Positions 18,205 through 26,398 of a stretch of 64,000 nucleotides of DNA are shown piece after piece (positions within the stretch are counted from its first letter, which is position 1; the number at the start of each line of letters is the position of its first letter). This DNA comes from Aureimonas psammosilenae (GTDB lineage: Bacteria; Pseudomonadota; Alphaproteobacteria; Rhizobiales; Rhizobiaceae). The stretch covers positions 62,001-126,000 of the forward strand of contig NZ_WEZG01000003.1 of the NCBI RefSeq assembly GCF_009176975.1. The letters are read 5' to 3'. The notes below the pieces were generated by a model. That model saw only the letters and a program-made list of their open reading frames with translations, did no database searches and was not told the DNA's origin. The position numbers and the translations under genes were made by a program.

Positions 18205-18998
18205 CGGTTGCAGCCCCTCCGGTCGCGCGCCGCCGTTCCGGTCTTGCCGGACGCGTCATCCTTTCCCTTTGGGTCGTGGCGGGCGCGGGGATCGCCTACA
18301 CGCTGGCCAGCGGCTACGATCCGGAACTGATGGCGCGCTACGGCCCGCTTTATATGAAGGGGCTCTGGACGACGATCGTTCTCGTCGTTCTGTCCTTCAT
18401 CATCGGCGCGATCCTCTCGGTTCCCGTGGCGCTCGGGCGCATGTCGAAGCGCGCCCTGCCCCGCGCCCTCTCGTTCGGCTACGTGTATTTCTTTCGCGGC
18501 ACGCCGCTGATCGCGCAAATCTTCCTGATCTACTACGGCCTCGGCCAGTTCCGTGGGGCTTTCGAGACGGTCGGCCTGTGGTGGTTCTTCCGCGACGCCT
18601 GGTATTGCGCGGTCTTCGCGCTTTCGCTGAACACGGCCGCTTATCAGGCGGAGATTCTTCGGGGCGCGGTCGGCAACGTCCATCACGGGCAATGGGAAGG
18701 CGCGCGCTCGCTTGGGCTGGCCGAATGGGTGATCTTCTGGAAGATCATCCTGCCGCAGGCCATGATCGTGGCGCTGCGCCCTTATGCCAACGAGCTGATC
18801 CTGATGATCAAGGCCTCGGCCATCGTCGCGATCATCACGGTTCTGGATCTCTTCGGCGAAACGCGGCGTGCTTATTCGCGCACCTTCGACTTCCAGACCT
18901 ATCTCTGGGCGGCGCTCCTCTACCTGTCGCTGGTGGAGATGCTGCGCCACGCCACGAACTTCACCGAGCGCCGGCTGATCCGCCACCTGAAACGCTGA
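18201..18998 (+). CDS. Polar amino-acid ABC transporter permease, HisM-like
   Basis: 265 aa permease, partner of the upstream HisQ-like protein. Contains YVYFFRGTPLIAQIFLIYYG and the EAA loop GQWEGARSLGLAEWVIFWKI (about 171-190). The ATG at 18201 overlaps the preceding stop (ATGA). The operon ends here: no ATP-binding protein gene follows, the next gene being convergent, so the complex must borrow an ATPase encoded elsewhere. Confidence 0.9.
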   Translation: MTVAAPPVARRRSGLAGRVILSLWVVAGAGIAYTLASGYDPELMARYGPLYMKGLWTTIVLVVLSFIIGAILSVPVALGRMSKRALPRALSFGYVYFFRGTPLIAQIFLIYYGLGQFRGAFETVGLWWFFRDAWYCAVFALSLNTAAYQAEILRGAVGNVHHGQWEGARSLGLAEWVIFWKIILPQAMIVALRPYANELILMIKASAIVAIITVLDLFGETRRAYSRTFDFQTYLWAALLYLSLVEMLRHATNFTERRLIRHLKR

Positions 18999-19016
18999 AG
19001 GCTCCTCGCCTTCAGC
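18994..19016. terminator. Bidirectional terminator overlapping two stop codons
   Basis: GCTGAAGG (18994-19001) pairs with CCTTCAGC (19009-19016) with a seven-base loop; a short T-run follows on the plus strand. The hairpin contains the HisM-like stop and the last bases of the convergent Lrp-family gene. Confidence 0.7.
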
Positions 19017-19497
19017 TTTCGCGCGGCTCCTTCTCCAGCACCAGATAATCGAGCGGCAGTTCGGTCGTGTATTTGATCTGCTCCATCGCGAAGGACGACG
19101 ACACGTCGCGAATCTCTATCCGTGAGATCAGGCGCTTGTAGAAGGCGTCGTAGGAGGCGATGTCGGGCACCACCACCCGCAGGAGATAATCCACGTCGCC
19201 GCTCATCCGGTAGAATTCCACCACCTCCGGAAAATCGCCGACGACCTCGGCGAAGCGCTTCAGCCATTCGGTGGAATGCGAATTGGTGCGGATCGACACG
19301 AAGACGGTGACGCCAAGATTGATTCGCGTCGGGTCCAGAACGGCGACGCGCCGGCGGATCACGCCGTCCTCCTCCAGCTTCTGGATGCGGCGCCAGCAGG
19401 GCGTCGTGGACAAACCGACGCGCTTGGCGATGTCGGCCACCGCCAGCGTCGCGTCTTCCTGAAGGAGCCTCAGGATTTTCTTGTCCAGCCGGTCCAT
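19012..19497 (-). CDS. Lrp/AsnC family transcriptional regulator
   Basis: 161 aa, standard Lrp size. The N-terminal helix-turn-helix (about 3-55) begins MDRLDKKILRLLQEDATLAV and contains VGLSTTPCWRRIQKLEEDGV. The C-terminal RAM effector domain (about 70-150) carries FYRMSGDVDYLLRVVVPD, the usual amino-acid-binding and oligomerisation region. It responds probably to an amino acid and may regulate the convergent importer, though the two do not share a promoter region. Start ATG 19497. Confidence 0.92.
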   Translation of the reverse strand: MDRLDKKILRLLQEDATLAVADIAKRVGLSTTPCWRRIQKLEEDGVIRRRVAVLDPTRINLGVTVFVSIRTNSHSTEWLKRFAEVVGDFPEVVEFYRMSGDVDYLLRVVVPDIASYDAFYKRLISRIEIRDVSSSFAMEQIKYTTELPLDYLVLEKEPRES

Positions 19498-19640
19498 CGC
19501 CGCTCGCCCTCACGCATGAAACACACGGCTCCATCCGACACCGATCGAGCCTTCGTCGTTTCTTAAGGCAATTCTTTAAGCTTGGCGAAAGAGAATGACG
19601 CCGATCGACCGACCATCTCGGAGCGCTTGTCCGAACGCCC

Positions 19641-21146
19641 ATGTCCGCCGCCGCACAGAGCCCATATGACAAGACCGCGGCGCGGCGCCGCTTCGACCCG
19701 CGCCGTTCCGACATCGCGCTGACCTTGAGCGCGGCGCGCGAACGCTTGCGATCGCGAACGGGTCTCTTGCCGAGATTCGAGACCGAACTTCTGGCCATGC
19801 ATGCCCAAAGCATGCATACGGCCGCCGCGGTGATGCCGCTGCCATTGTTCCTGACGGCGCTCGGTCTTTCGTTTCTGGCCGGCACCGCGCCTGCCGTGGT
19901 GTGGATCTGCATCGCCGTGTTCGGCTACGCCACGCTGGTCCTGACGCTGCGCCGGTTCGAGAAGCGGGACGCGGGCGAACTCGATGCCCGGCGATGGACG
20001 CAGCTTTTCCAGGCCGCGCATTTCGCGACCGGCATCGCCTGGGCTCATCTTGCCTCGCTCGGCTGCGAGACCTGCGGTCCGCTGCGCTTCGAGATCTTCC
20101 AGTTCTCCATCCTCTTCCTCGCAATCGCGCTCACCGCGATGATCTCGTGGACGCTTCAGCACGTCGTTCTCATCGCCTTCGCGCCGCTCGTCGCGGTTCT
20201 GGTGGTGGAACTCGCGATGGCACCGGAATCCACCACCGGCGCGATGCGGGTGATGCTGATCGGCGCGGTGCCCTTCTTCGCTTTCGTGTCGGCCAAGATC
20301 CGCGGCAACACGATCGAGCGCATGAAGCACCAGATGGAAAAGGACGAGCTGATCGCCGAACTCGATTCGGCGCGGATCGTCTCGGACGAAGCGCGCCGGC
20401 GGGCGGAAGAAGCCAATCTCGCCAAATCGCGCTTCCTCGCCACCATGAGCCACGAGTTGCGCACGCCCTTGAACGCCATTCTCGGCTTTTCGGAAGTGAT
20501 CTCCAACGAGATCCTCGGGCCGATCAACAACGAATCGTACCGCGAATACATCAAGGACATCCACGCGTCGGGGCAGCACCTCCTGAACCTCATCAACGAG
20601 ATTCTGGACCTGTCGCGCGTCGAGGCGGGGCGCTACGACCTGAACGAAGAGGCCGTCAGCCTCACCACCATCGCCGAAGACTGTCTGAGCTACGTGCGGC
20701 TGCGCTGCGAGAACAAGGACATTCGCCTGACCGTGCAGATGGAACAGGGGATGCCGCAGCTTTGGGCCGACGAGCGCGCCGTGCGCCAGATCGTCCTGAA
20801 CCTCCTGTCGAATGCCGTGAAGTTCACGCCGCCGGGCGGTTCGGTGCGCCTGCGCGTCGGCTGGACGGCCGGCGGCGGCCAGTATGTTTCGATCCGCGAC
20901 AACGGTCCGGGCATCCCGGAAGACGAGATGCCCATCGTCCTCTCGAATTTCGGCCAGGGCTCCATCGCCATCAAGGCGGCCGAACAGGGCACGGGCCTCG
21001 GCCTGCCGATCGTGAAGGCGCTGCTTCACATGCATAACGGCGATTTCGTGCTCACCTCCAAGGTGCGCGAAGGCACGGAAGCCACCGCCGTGTTCCCGCA
21101 TTCGCGCGTCCTCGAAGTCATGCCGGCCTTCGGCGAGATCGCGTGA
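19641..21146 (+). CDS. Membrane sensor histidine kinase of the PdhS/DivJ/PleC type
   Basis: 501 aa. Several hydrophobic segments (about 60-230) form the membrane part, followed by a coiled linker (IERMKHQMEKDELIAELDSA) and a HisKA domain with the phospho-acceptor in FLATMSHELRTPLNAILGFS (His about 270). The sequence LGPINNESYREYIKDIHASG and ILDLSRVEAGRYDL after it is the hallmark of the alphaproteobacterial PdhS/DivJ/PleC group that controls DivK and cell-cycle polarity. The HATPase domain has N (NLLSNAVKF), G1 (DNGPGIP) and G2 (GTGLGLPI) boxes. No response regulator is adjacent. The stop overlaps the DUF1289 gene start (GTGA). Confidence 0.92.
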   Translation: MSAAAQSPYDKTAARRRFDPRRSDIALTLSAARERLRSRTGLLPRFETELLAMHAQSMHTAAAVMPLPLFLTALGLSFLAGTAPAVVWICIAVFGYATLVLTLRRFEKRDAGELDARRWTQLFQAAHFATGIAWAHLASLGCETCGPLRFEIFQFSILFLAIALTAMISWTLQHVVLIAFAPLVAVLVVELAMAPESTTGAMRVMLIGAVPFFAFVSAKIRGNTIERMKHQMEKDELIAELDSARIVSDEARRRAEEANLAKSRFLATMSHELRTPLNAILGFSEVISNEILGPINNESYREYIKDIHASGQHLLNLINEILDLSRVEAGRYDLNEEAVSLTTIAEDCLSYVRLRCENKDIRLTVQMEQGMPQLWADERAVRQIVLNLLSNAVKFTPPGGSVRLRVGWTAGGGQYVSIRDNGPGIPEDEMPIVLSNFGQGSIAIKAAEQGTGLGLPIVKALLHMHNGDFVLTSKVREGTEATAVFPHSRVLEVMPAFGEIA

Positions 21147-21328
21147 GCGCCGCCCTGCCCGCCTCGCCCTGCATCTCGGTCTGCCAGCTCGATGCGGCGG
21201 GCGCGGTTTGCGTCGGCTGCCTGCGCACCATCGACGAGATCGCCGGCTGGTCGGGCTTCACCGAAGCGGAGCGCCGGCGCGTCCTCGCGCTCCTGCCGAC
21301 GCGCCGTTCGCTCGCAACACCCGGCTGA
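21143..21328 (+). CDS. DUF1289 family small cysteine-rich protein
   Basis: 61 aa. Four Cys residues in the DUF1289 arrangement (SPCISVCQLD and VCVGCLRTIDEI) followed by the conserved GW-F--AER motif, GWSGFTEAERRRVLALL. The Cys pattern suggests a small metal-binding or iron-sulfur fold; function is unknown. GTG 21143 overlaps the kinase stop by four bases, so it is probably co-translated with it. It faces dusA, five bases away stop to stop. Confidence 0.88.
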   Translation: MSAALPASPCISVCQLDAAGAVCVGCLRTIDEIAGWSGFTEAERRRVLALLPTRRSLATPG

Positions 21329-21333
21329 TCCGA

Positions 21334-22377
21334 TCAGGCTGCCGCCCGCACCGGTGCGGCGAGATCGACCTCGGCCAAGGCCTCGAGAAGGAGTTCCGGC
21401 CGCGCGTCGTAGCGCGCCCCGGCATCGGACAGCACCTGCCGCCAGCGCCGTGCGCCGGGACGCCCAGCGAAAAGCCCGACCATATGACGCGCGACATGGT
21501 GAAGACGCCCCCCGGTCGCGATGTGCCGCCCAGTATAATCCGCCATCGTTTCCACCAGAGCCCGCCAATCGACCGGCTCGGCCTCGGTTCCGGCGAGCGC
21601 GGCATCGACCCCGCCAAGCTCGCCCGGCGTATGATAGGCGCCACGCCCCATCATCACGCCATCGAGCTTTTCTAGATGCGGCACGGCCTGCGTCAACGTC
21701 GCGAGGCCACCGTTCAACCCGACGAACACGTGCGGCAATCTTTGTTTCAGGCGATACACCCGGTCGTAGTCGAGCGGCGGGATCTCGCGATTCTCCTTCG
21801 GGCTCAGCCCCTGGAGCCAAGCCTTGCGGGCATGAACCCATATCGTGCCGATGCCGGCATCCACCGCGGCGTCGGCCAAACGGTCGAGCGCTTCTTCCGG
21901 GTCCTGATCGTCCACCCCGATGCGACATTTCACGGTGACCCGGACATCCACCGCGTTGCGCATGGCGGCAAGGCATTCGCCGACGAGTTCGGGCGTTCGC
22001 ATCATGCAGGCGCCGAAGGTGCCGGACTGTACGCGGTCGGAAGGGCATCCGACGTTCAGGTTGATCTCGTCGTAGCCGAAACCGGCCCCGATCCGCGCCG
22101 CCTCGGCGAGCTTGGCCGGATCGGACCCGCCGAGTTGCAGCGCGACCGGATGCTCGGCCGCGTCGAAGCCGAGAAGGCGCTGGCGATCGCCGTGGATCAC
22201 CGCGTCGGCCACCACCATTTCCGTGAAAAGAAGCGCGCGGGCGGTGAGCTGGCGATGGAAGTAGCGACAGTGACGATCGGTCCAATCGATCATCGGGGCG
22301 ACCGCGAAGCGCGGCTGGCCGACATGCGAAGGGGTCAAGGAATCCGCTTTCTCTGCAATCCGGCACGCCGCCGCCAT
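21334..22377 (-). CDS. dusA: tRNA-dihydrouridine(20/20a) synthase DusA
   Basis: 347 aa FMN-dependent enzyme reducing uridines 20/20a in the tRNA D-loop with NADPH. The TIM-barrel starts with RFAVAPMIDWTDRHCRYFHR (about 23-42). The catalytic Cys is in INLNVGCPSDRV, followed by the DusA-specific SGTFGACMM and by HARKAWLQGLSPKENR. GGLATL and GVMMGRGAYHTP form the phosphate site. The annotated start is the first ATG (22377); the first 20 residues are not conserved in the family, so a slightly later start is possible. A helical tRNA-binding domain occupies the C-terminal 80 residues. Confidence 0.94.
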   Translation of the reverse strand: MAAACRIAEKADSLTPSHVGQPRFAVAPMIDWTDRHCRYFHRQLTARALLFTEMVVADAVIHGDRQRLLGFDAAEHPVALQLGGSDPAKLAEAARIGAGFGYDEINLNVGCPSDRVQSGTFGACMMRTPELVGECLAAMRNAVDVRVTVKCRIGVDDQDPEEALDRLADAAVDAGIGTIWVHARKAWLQGLSPKENREIPPLDYDRVYRLKQRLPHVFVGLNGGLATLTQAVPHLEKLDGVMMGRGAYHTPGELGGVDAALAGTEAEPVDWRALVETMADYTGRHIATGGRLHHVARHMVGLFAGRPGARRWRQVLSDAGARYDARPELLLEALAEVDLAAPVRAAA

Positions 22378-22484
22378 CGGGACCGATGCGGCAGCTTTGC
22401 TTTTCGTTTCGACTTGCCTATACGCTTTTTGCCGACCGTACCGCTTAATGGCGGATACAGCACCCTTTCGAAAGAGGTAGTCTC

Positions 22485-22766
22485 TTGTCTTCGACCTTCG
22501 ACAAGGTGGCCGACATCATCGCCGAGACCAGCGAGATCGACCGCGATCAGATCACGCCGGAAAGCCATGCCATCGATGACCTTGGCATCGACTCGCTCGA
22601 CTTCCTCGACATCGTCTTCGCCATCGACAAGGAATTCGGCATCAAGATTCCGCTGGAGAAGTGGACGCAGCGCGTCAATGACGGCGAAGCGGCGACCGAG
22701 GAATATTTCGTTCTGAAGAACCTCTGCGCCAAGATCGACGAGTTGCGAGCCGCCAAGGCCGCCTGA
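22485..22766 (+). CDS. acpXL: Specialised acyl carrier protein AcpXL
   Basis: 93 aa, longer than AcpP and typical of AcpXL, which carries the 27-hydroxyoctacosanoate (or similar very-long) chain for lipid A in Hyphomicrobiales. The phosphopantetheine Ser is in [20 protein letters not shown] (about residue 37), and GIKIPLEKW is characteristic. Translation starts at TTG 22485 behind AAAGAGG at good spacing; no ATG fits. It opens the acpXL-lpxXL cluster on the plus strand. The gene fabZXL, which follows acpXL in Rhizobium, is missing: only 57 bases separate acpXL from the next gene. Confidence 0.95.
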   Translation: MSSTFDKVADIIAETSEIDRDQITPESHAIDDLGIDSLDFLDIVFAIDKEFGIKIPLEKWTQRVNDGEAATEEYFVLKNLCAKIDELRAAKAA

Positions 22767-22823
22767 ACCACCGTTGCAGTCCAGGCGGCCCGTCGGTCGC
22801 CACCCGACCTTTCCGGACGTTGC

Positions 22824-24026
22824 ATGACCGAAGCCTCCCGCGAAGTGCTGATCACCGGGATCGGCCTCGTTTCATCCCTCGGCGAAGGCATCGAGACCCA
22901 TCTCGACCGCCTGACCGGGAACGCGCAGCCCCAGCCGCAGATCGAAACCGAGCGCTTCGCCCCTTACTTCGTGCATCCGCTGCCGCCGCTCGACTGGTCG
23001 CAGCAGATCCCGAAAAAGGGCGACCAGCGCCAGATGGAGACGTGGCAGAAGCTCGGCACCTATGCGGCCGGGCTGGCGCTGACTGACGCGGCCGTTCCCG
23101 ACGACGAGGCGACCCGTTCCAAGGTAGACATGATCGTCGCGGCCGGCGGCGGCGAGCGCGACACCACCGTCGACGCCCTCGTGATGGAGCGCGCGCGGAC
23201 CGAAGACTCGGCCGCCCTCGTCAACGAGACGCTGATGACCGAACTGCGCCCGACGCTGTTTCTGGCGCAGCTTTCCAATCTCCTCGCCGGCAACATCTCC
23301 ATCGTTCATAAGGTGACCGGCTCTTCGCGCACCTTCATGGGCGAGGAAGGCGCAGGCATCTCGGCGCTGGCTACGGCCGTCGCCCGCATCCGCAGCGGCC
23401 AAAGCGACATCTGCCTCGTCGGCGGCGCATTCTCGGCCGAGCGCAAGGACCTCATCTTCAACTACGAGATGGGCGGCTATCTGCTCAGCGACGAATGGCG
23501 CCCGGTCTTCGGCCGGACGGAAGGGCATGACGGGCTCGCCATCGGCAGTGTCGGCGCCTTCGTGGTGGTGGAATCGGCGGAGCACGCCGCGCGGCGCGGC
23601 GCGGTCGCCTATGCCGGGGTAAAGCACGTTTCGGGCGATCGTGGACGGCGCGACGCCGCTTCGCTGCGCGCCCGGTTCGAGGAACTTTTGGAAAAAAGCG
23701 GTACCGAGGATCGCGACCTCATGGTTCTGTCCGGCGCGACAGGCATCGCGGAACTCTCGCTGCTCGAACGCGAGTTGCTGCGGGCTCGTTTTCCGCACGC
23801 CGCCTTGCGCTCTTTTGGCACCGTGCTCGGACATTCCTTCGAAGCGCAGTTCATCGCGGGCGTCGCGCTGGGTGCCGCCGCCCTCGCGCGCCGCACCGCC
23901 TTCTCGCCCTTCGACGGACGGGTGGAGGATGCCATCGACTACACCCCTTCCAGCGCCCTCGTGACGACGATCGGGCATGTGCAGGCGGAAGGCGTCTGCC
24001 TTCTCCAGCCGGTCGACGGCCGCTGA
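22824..24026 (+). CDS. fabF2XL: Ketosynthase-like protein lacking catalytic Cys (FabF2XL, chain-length-factor-like)
   Basis: 400 aa, thiolase-fold beta-ketoacyl-ACP synthase family, position two of the lipid A very-long-chain cluster. At the nucleophile position, where FabF has T-A-C-A, it reads TGSSRTF, so Cys is replaced by Ser (about residue 166). The first active-site His (NAHGT in FabF) is also lost, the region reading SGATGIAEL, while the second remains in VLGHSFEAQF. This resembles a chain-length factor pairing with an active ketosynthase, the neighbouring gene being the obvious partner. The name follows the R. leguminosarum acpXL-fabZXL-fabF2XL-fabF1XL-adh2XL-lpxXL order. It starts at ATG 22824 without a clear ribosome site. 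Confidence 0.88.
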   Translation: MTEASREVLITGIGLVSSLGEGIETHLDRLTGNAQPQPQIETERFAPYFVHPLPPLDWSQQIPKKGDQRQMETWQKLGTYAAGLALTDAAVPDDEATRSKVDMIVAAGGGERDTTVDALVMERARTEDSAALVNETLMTELRPTLFLAQLSNLLAGNISIVHKVTGSSRTFMGEEGAGISALATAVARIRSGQSDICLVGGAFSAERKDLIFNYEMGGYLLSDEWRPVFGRTEGHDGLAIGSVGAFVVVESAEHAARRGAVAYAGVKHVSGDRGRRDAASLRARFEELLEKSGTEDRDLMVLSGATGIAELSLLERELLRARFPHAALRSFGTVLGHSFEAQFIAGVALGAAALARRTAFSPFDGRVEDAIDYTPSSALVTTIGHVQAEGVCLLQPVDGR

Positions 24027-24041
24027 ACCGGAGGCGATGAG

Positions 24042-25319
24042 ATGAGCAGAGATCTGGACTCCAAGGGTCGGCCGATCGTCGCGGTGACGGGCGTCGGCGT
24101 CGTTTCGTCCCTGGGCCGAGGCGTCGCCGAGAACTGGCGCAAGCTGACGGCCGGGCAGTCCGGCATCCACCGGATCACGCGCTTCCCGACGGAAAACCTG
24201 CGCACCACCATCGCCGGCACCGTGGATTTCATGGACGGCGACGACAACTCCACCGACCGATCCTACGCTATGGCCGAAGCGGCGGGCTTCGAGGCGATGG
24301 AAACGGCCGGTTTCGGGGGAAGCTTCCCCGGCCCCCTCTTTCTCGCCGCGCCGCCGATCGAGATCGAGTGGAAGCACCGCTTCCGGCTCGACCGTCTTGA
24401 GGGCCAGACCGCGCGGACCGAAGCCGGTTACGACCGCTTGATCGAACTGATGCGCGAGAAGCGCGATCCGGCGCTCTATCGCCAGACCCTCTTCGGCGAA
24501 ATCTCTGATCGGCTCGCCGAGCGCTTCGACACGCGTGGCCTGCCGGTGACGCTTTCCACCGCCTGCGCGTCCGGCGCGACGGCGATCCAGCTTGGCGTGG
24601 AAGCGATCCGCCGGGGCGAAACGGATCGGGCGCTCGCGATCGGAACGGACGGTTCGGTGACGGGCGAATCCCTCATCCGCTTCTCGCTCCTGTCCGCGCT
24701 TTCCACCGCGAACGAGGTGCCGGAAAAGGCGTCGAAGCCTTTCTCCAAGGATCGCGACGGCTTCGTGATCGCGGAAGGCGCAGGGGCGCTCGTTCTGGAA
24801 TCCCTCGCCTCGGCAAGAGCGCGCGGCGCGACCGTTCTCGGCATCGTGGCGGGCGTCGGCGAAAAGGCGGACGATTTCCACCGCACCCGTTCCAAGCCGG
24901 ACGGCTCGCCGATCATCGCGACGATCCGCGCCTGCCTCGCTGACGCCGGCATGGGACCGGAGGATATCGGCTATATCAACGCGCACGGCACCTCGACCCC
25001 GGAAAACGACCGGATGGAAGCCGGCGGCCTCGGCGCGGTGTTCGGCGATGCCCTCACTTCAACGCCGATCTCGTCCAACAAGTCGATGATCGGCCATACC
25101 TTGACGGCGGCCGGCGCGATCGAGGCGGTGTTCTCGATCCTCACCATCCGCGAGGGGCTTCTTCCCCCCACCATCAACTACGACATGCCCGATCCGGCGA
25201 TCCAGCTCGACACGGTGCCGAACGAGGCGCGCCGCGCCGATGTTTCCGCCGTTCTGTCGAACTCCTTCGGCTTCGGCGGGCAGAATGTCAGCCTCGTTCT
25301 GGCGCGCGAGCCGCGCTGA
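24042..25319 (+). CDS. fabF1XL: Active-type beta-ketoacyl-ACP synthase (FabF1XL)
   Basis: 425 aa condensing enzyme for elongation of the very-long-chain acyl group on AcpXL. All three catalytic residues are present: Cys in STACASGATAIQ (about 175), His in INAHGTSTPEND (about 315) and His in NKSMIGHTLTAAG (about 351). NSFGFGGQNVSLVL near the C terminus is the usual FabF ending. ATG 24042 is preceded by GGAGG. The gap to the upstream ketosynthase-like gene is 15 bases. Residues about 115-150, between strands, are longer than in housekeeping FabF. Confidence 0.92.
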   Translation: MSRDLDSKGRPIVAVTGVGVVSSLGRGVAENWRKLTAGQSGIHRITRFPTENLRTTIAGTVDFMDGDDNSTDRSYAMAEAAGFEAMETAGFGGSFPGPLFLAAPPIEIEWKHRFRLDRLEGQTARTEAGYDRLIELMREKRDPALYRQTLFGEISDRLAERFDTRGLPVTLSTACASGATAIQLGVEAIRRGETDRALAIGTDGSVTGESLIRFSLLSALSTANEVPEKASKPFSKDRDGFVIAEGAGALVLESLASARARGATVLGIVAGVGEKADDFHRTRSKPDGSPIIATIRACLADAGMGPEDIGYINAHGTSTPENDRMEAGGLGAVFGDALTSTPISSNKSMIGHTLTAAGAIEAVFSILTIREGLLPPTINYDMPDPAIQLDTVPNEARRADVSAVLSNSFGFGGQNVSLVLAREPR

Positions 25320-25351
25320 AGCGACGAGCGATCAAGGAACGATTGAGACCC

Positions 25352-26398
25352 ATGCGGGCATTGCAGCTTTTCGGCGATCGCGACCTTCGCACCACCGAGA
25401 TCGACGATCCCGGCGCGCCCGGCCCCGGCGAAGTGCGGCTGCGCCTGTCGGTCGTCGCCCTGAACCACATCGACGTCTGGGGCTGGCGCGGCATGGCCTT
25501 CGCCAAGCGCAAGCTGCCATTGACGGTCGGCGCCGAAGCGTCCGGCGTGGTTGAAGCGATCGGGCCCGGCGTTTCCAACGTTCTTCCGGGGCAACTCGTC
25601 TCCATCTTCGGGGCGCGTGTCTGCGGGCTTTGCCGCCCATGCCGCGAAGGACGCGACAATCTCTGCGAGCATGTCGGCGGCGTTCACGGCTTCCACCTGA
25701 ACGGCTTCGCGCAGGACCACGCAGTCATTCCCGCGCGCCAGCTCGTTCCCGCGCCGTTCGGCTGCGACGCGGTCGGCGCGGCGCTCGCGCCCGTCACCTT
25801 CGGCACGGTCGAGCACATGCTCTTCGACAACGCCAAGCTGGAGCCCGGCGAAACCATCCTCATCCATGCCGGCGGCTCGGGCATCGGCACGGCGGCGATC
25901 CAGCTCGCCAAGCGGCAGGGCGCGACCGTCATCACCACGGTCGGTTCCGACGACAAGATCGAGCCCGCCCGCGCGCTCGGCGCCGATCACGTCATCAACT
26001 ACCGCGAAGACCGTTTCGAGGGCGTGGTGCGCAAGCTGACGAAGAAGCGCGGCGTCGATGTCGTGTTCGAGCATGTCGGCGCGGATACCTGGGCCGGCTC
26101 CATGCTCTGCATGAAGCGCGGCGGCCGTCTCGTCACCTGCGGCTCGACCTCCGGCCCGTCCGCTTCCACCAACCTGATGATGCTGTTCCAGCAGCAGCTT
26201 CGGCTGATCGGCTCGTTCGGCTGCCGGAAGTCCAACATGGCCAATGCCATGCGCAAGATGGCCGAAGGCTTGGTGCATCCGGTGATCGACACCACGGTCG
26301 GCTTCGACGACATCGCTGTGGCGCTCGACCGGATGGAAGGCCGCCGGGTCTTCGGCAAGATCGTTCTCGACCTGCGGCCCGGACAGGCAGGCGCTTGA
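25352..26398 (+). CDS. adh2XL: MDR-family zinc-type dehydrogenase of the acpXL cluster (Adh2XL)
   Basis: 348 aa medium-chain dehydrogenase/reductase. The structural zinc lobe is kept (CGLCRPCREGRDNLC, about 90-104), but the usual catalytic-zinc ligands are not: the Cys position reads VALNHIDVW and the GHE motif is GAEASG, as in quinone-oxidoreductase-type members. The NAD(P) site is HAGGSGIGTAAIQLAK (about 171-186). In the cluster it may reduce or oxidise an intermediate of the hydroxylated very-long chain; this is inferred from position. ATG 25352 is used; a TTG at 25343 is closer to AAGGA. Its stop overlaps the lpxXL start as TTGA. Confidence 0.88.
   Translation: MRALQLFGDRDLRTTEIDDPGAPGPGEVRLRLSVVALNHIDVWGWRGMAFAKRKLPLTVGAEASGVVEAIGPGVSNVLPGQLVSIFGARVCGLCRPCREGRDNLCEHVGGVHGFHLNGFAQDHAVIPARQLVPAPFGCDAVGAALAPVTFGTVEHMLFDNAKLEPGETILIHAGGSGIGTAAIQLAKRQGATVITTVGSDDKIEPARALGADHVINYREDRFEGVVRKLTKKRGVDVVFEHVGADTWAGSMLCMKRGGRLVTCGSTSGPSASTNLMMLFQQQLRLIGSFGCRKSNMANAMRKMAEGLVHPVIDTTVGFDDIAVALDRMEGRRVFGKIVLDLRPGQAGA

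Noticed and set aside
22872-24986. 704-codon minus-strand frame opposite the ketosynthase genes
   Set aside because: Shadow of two well-supported plus-strand genes; composition typical of antisense in GC-rich DNA.
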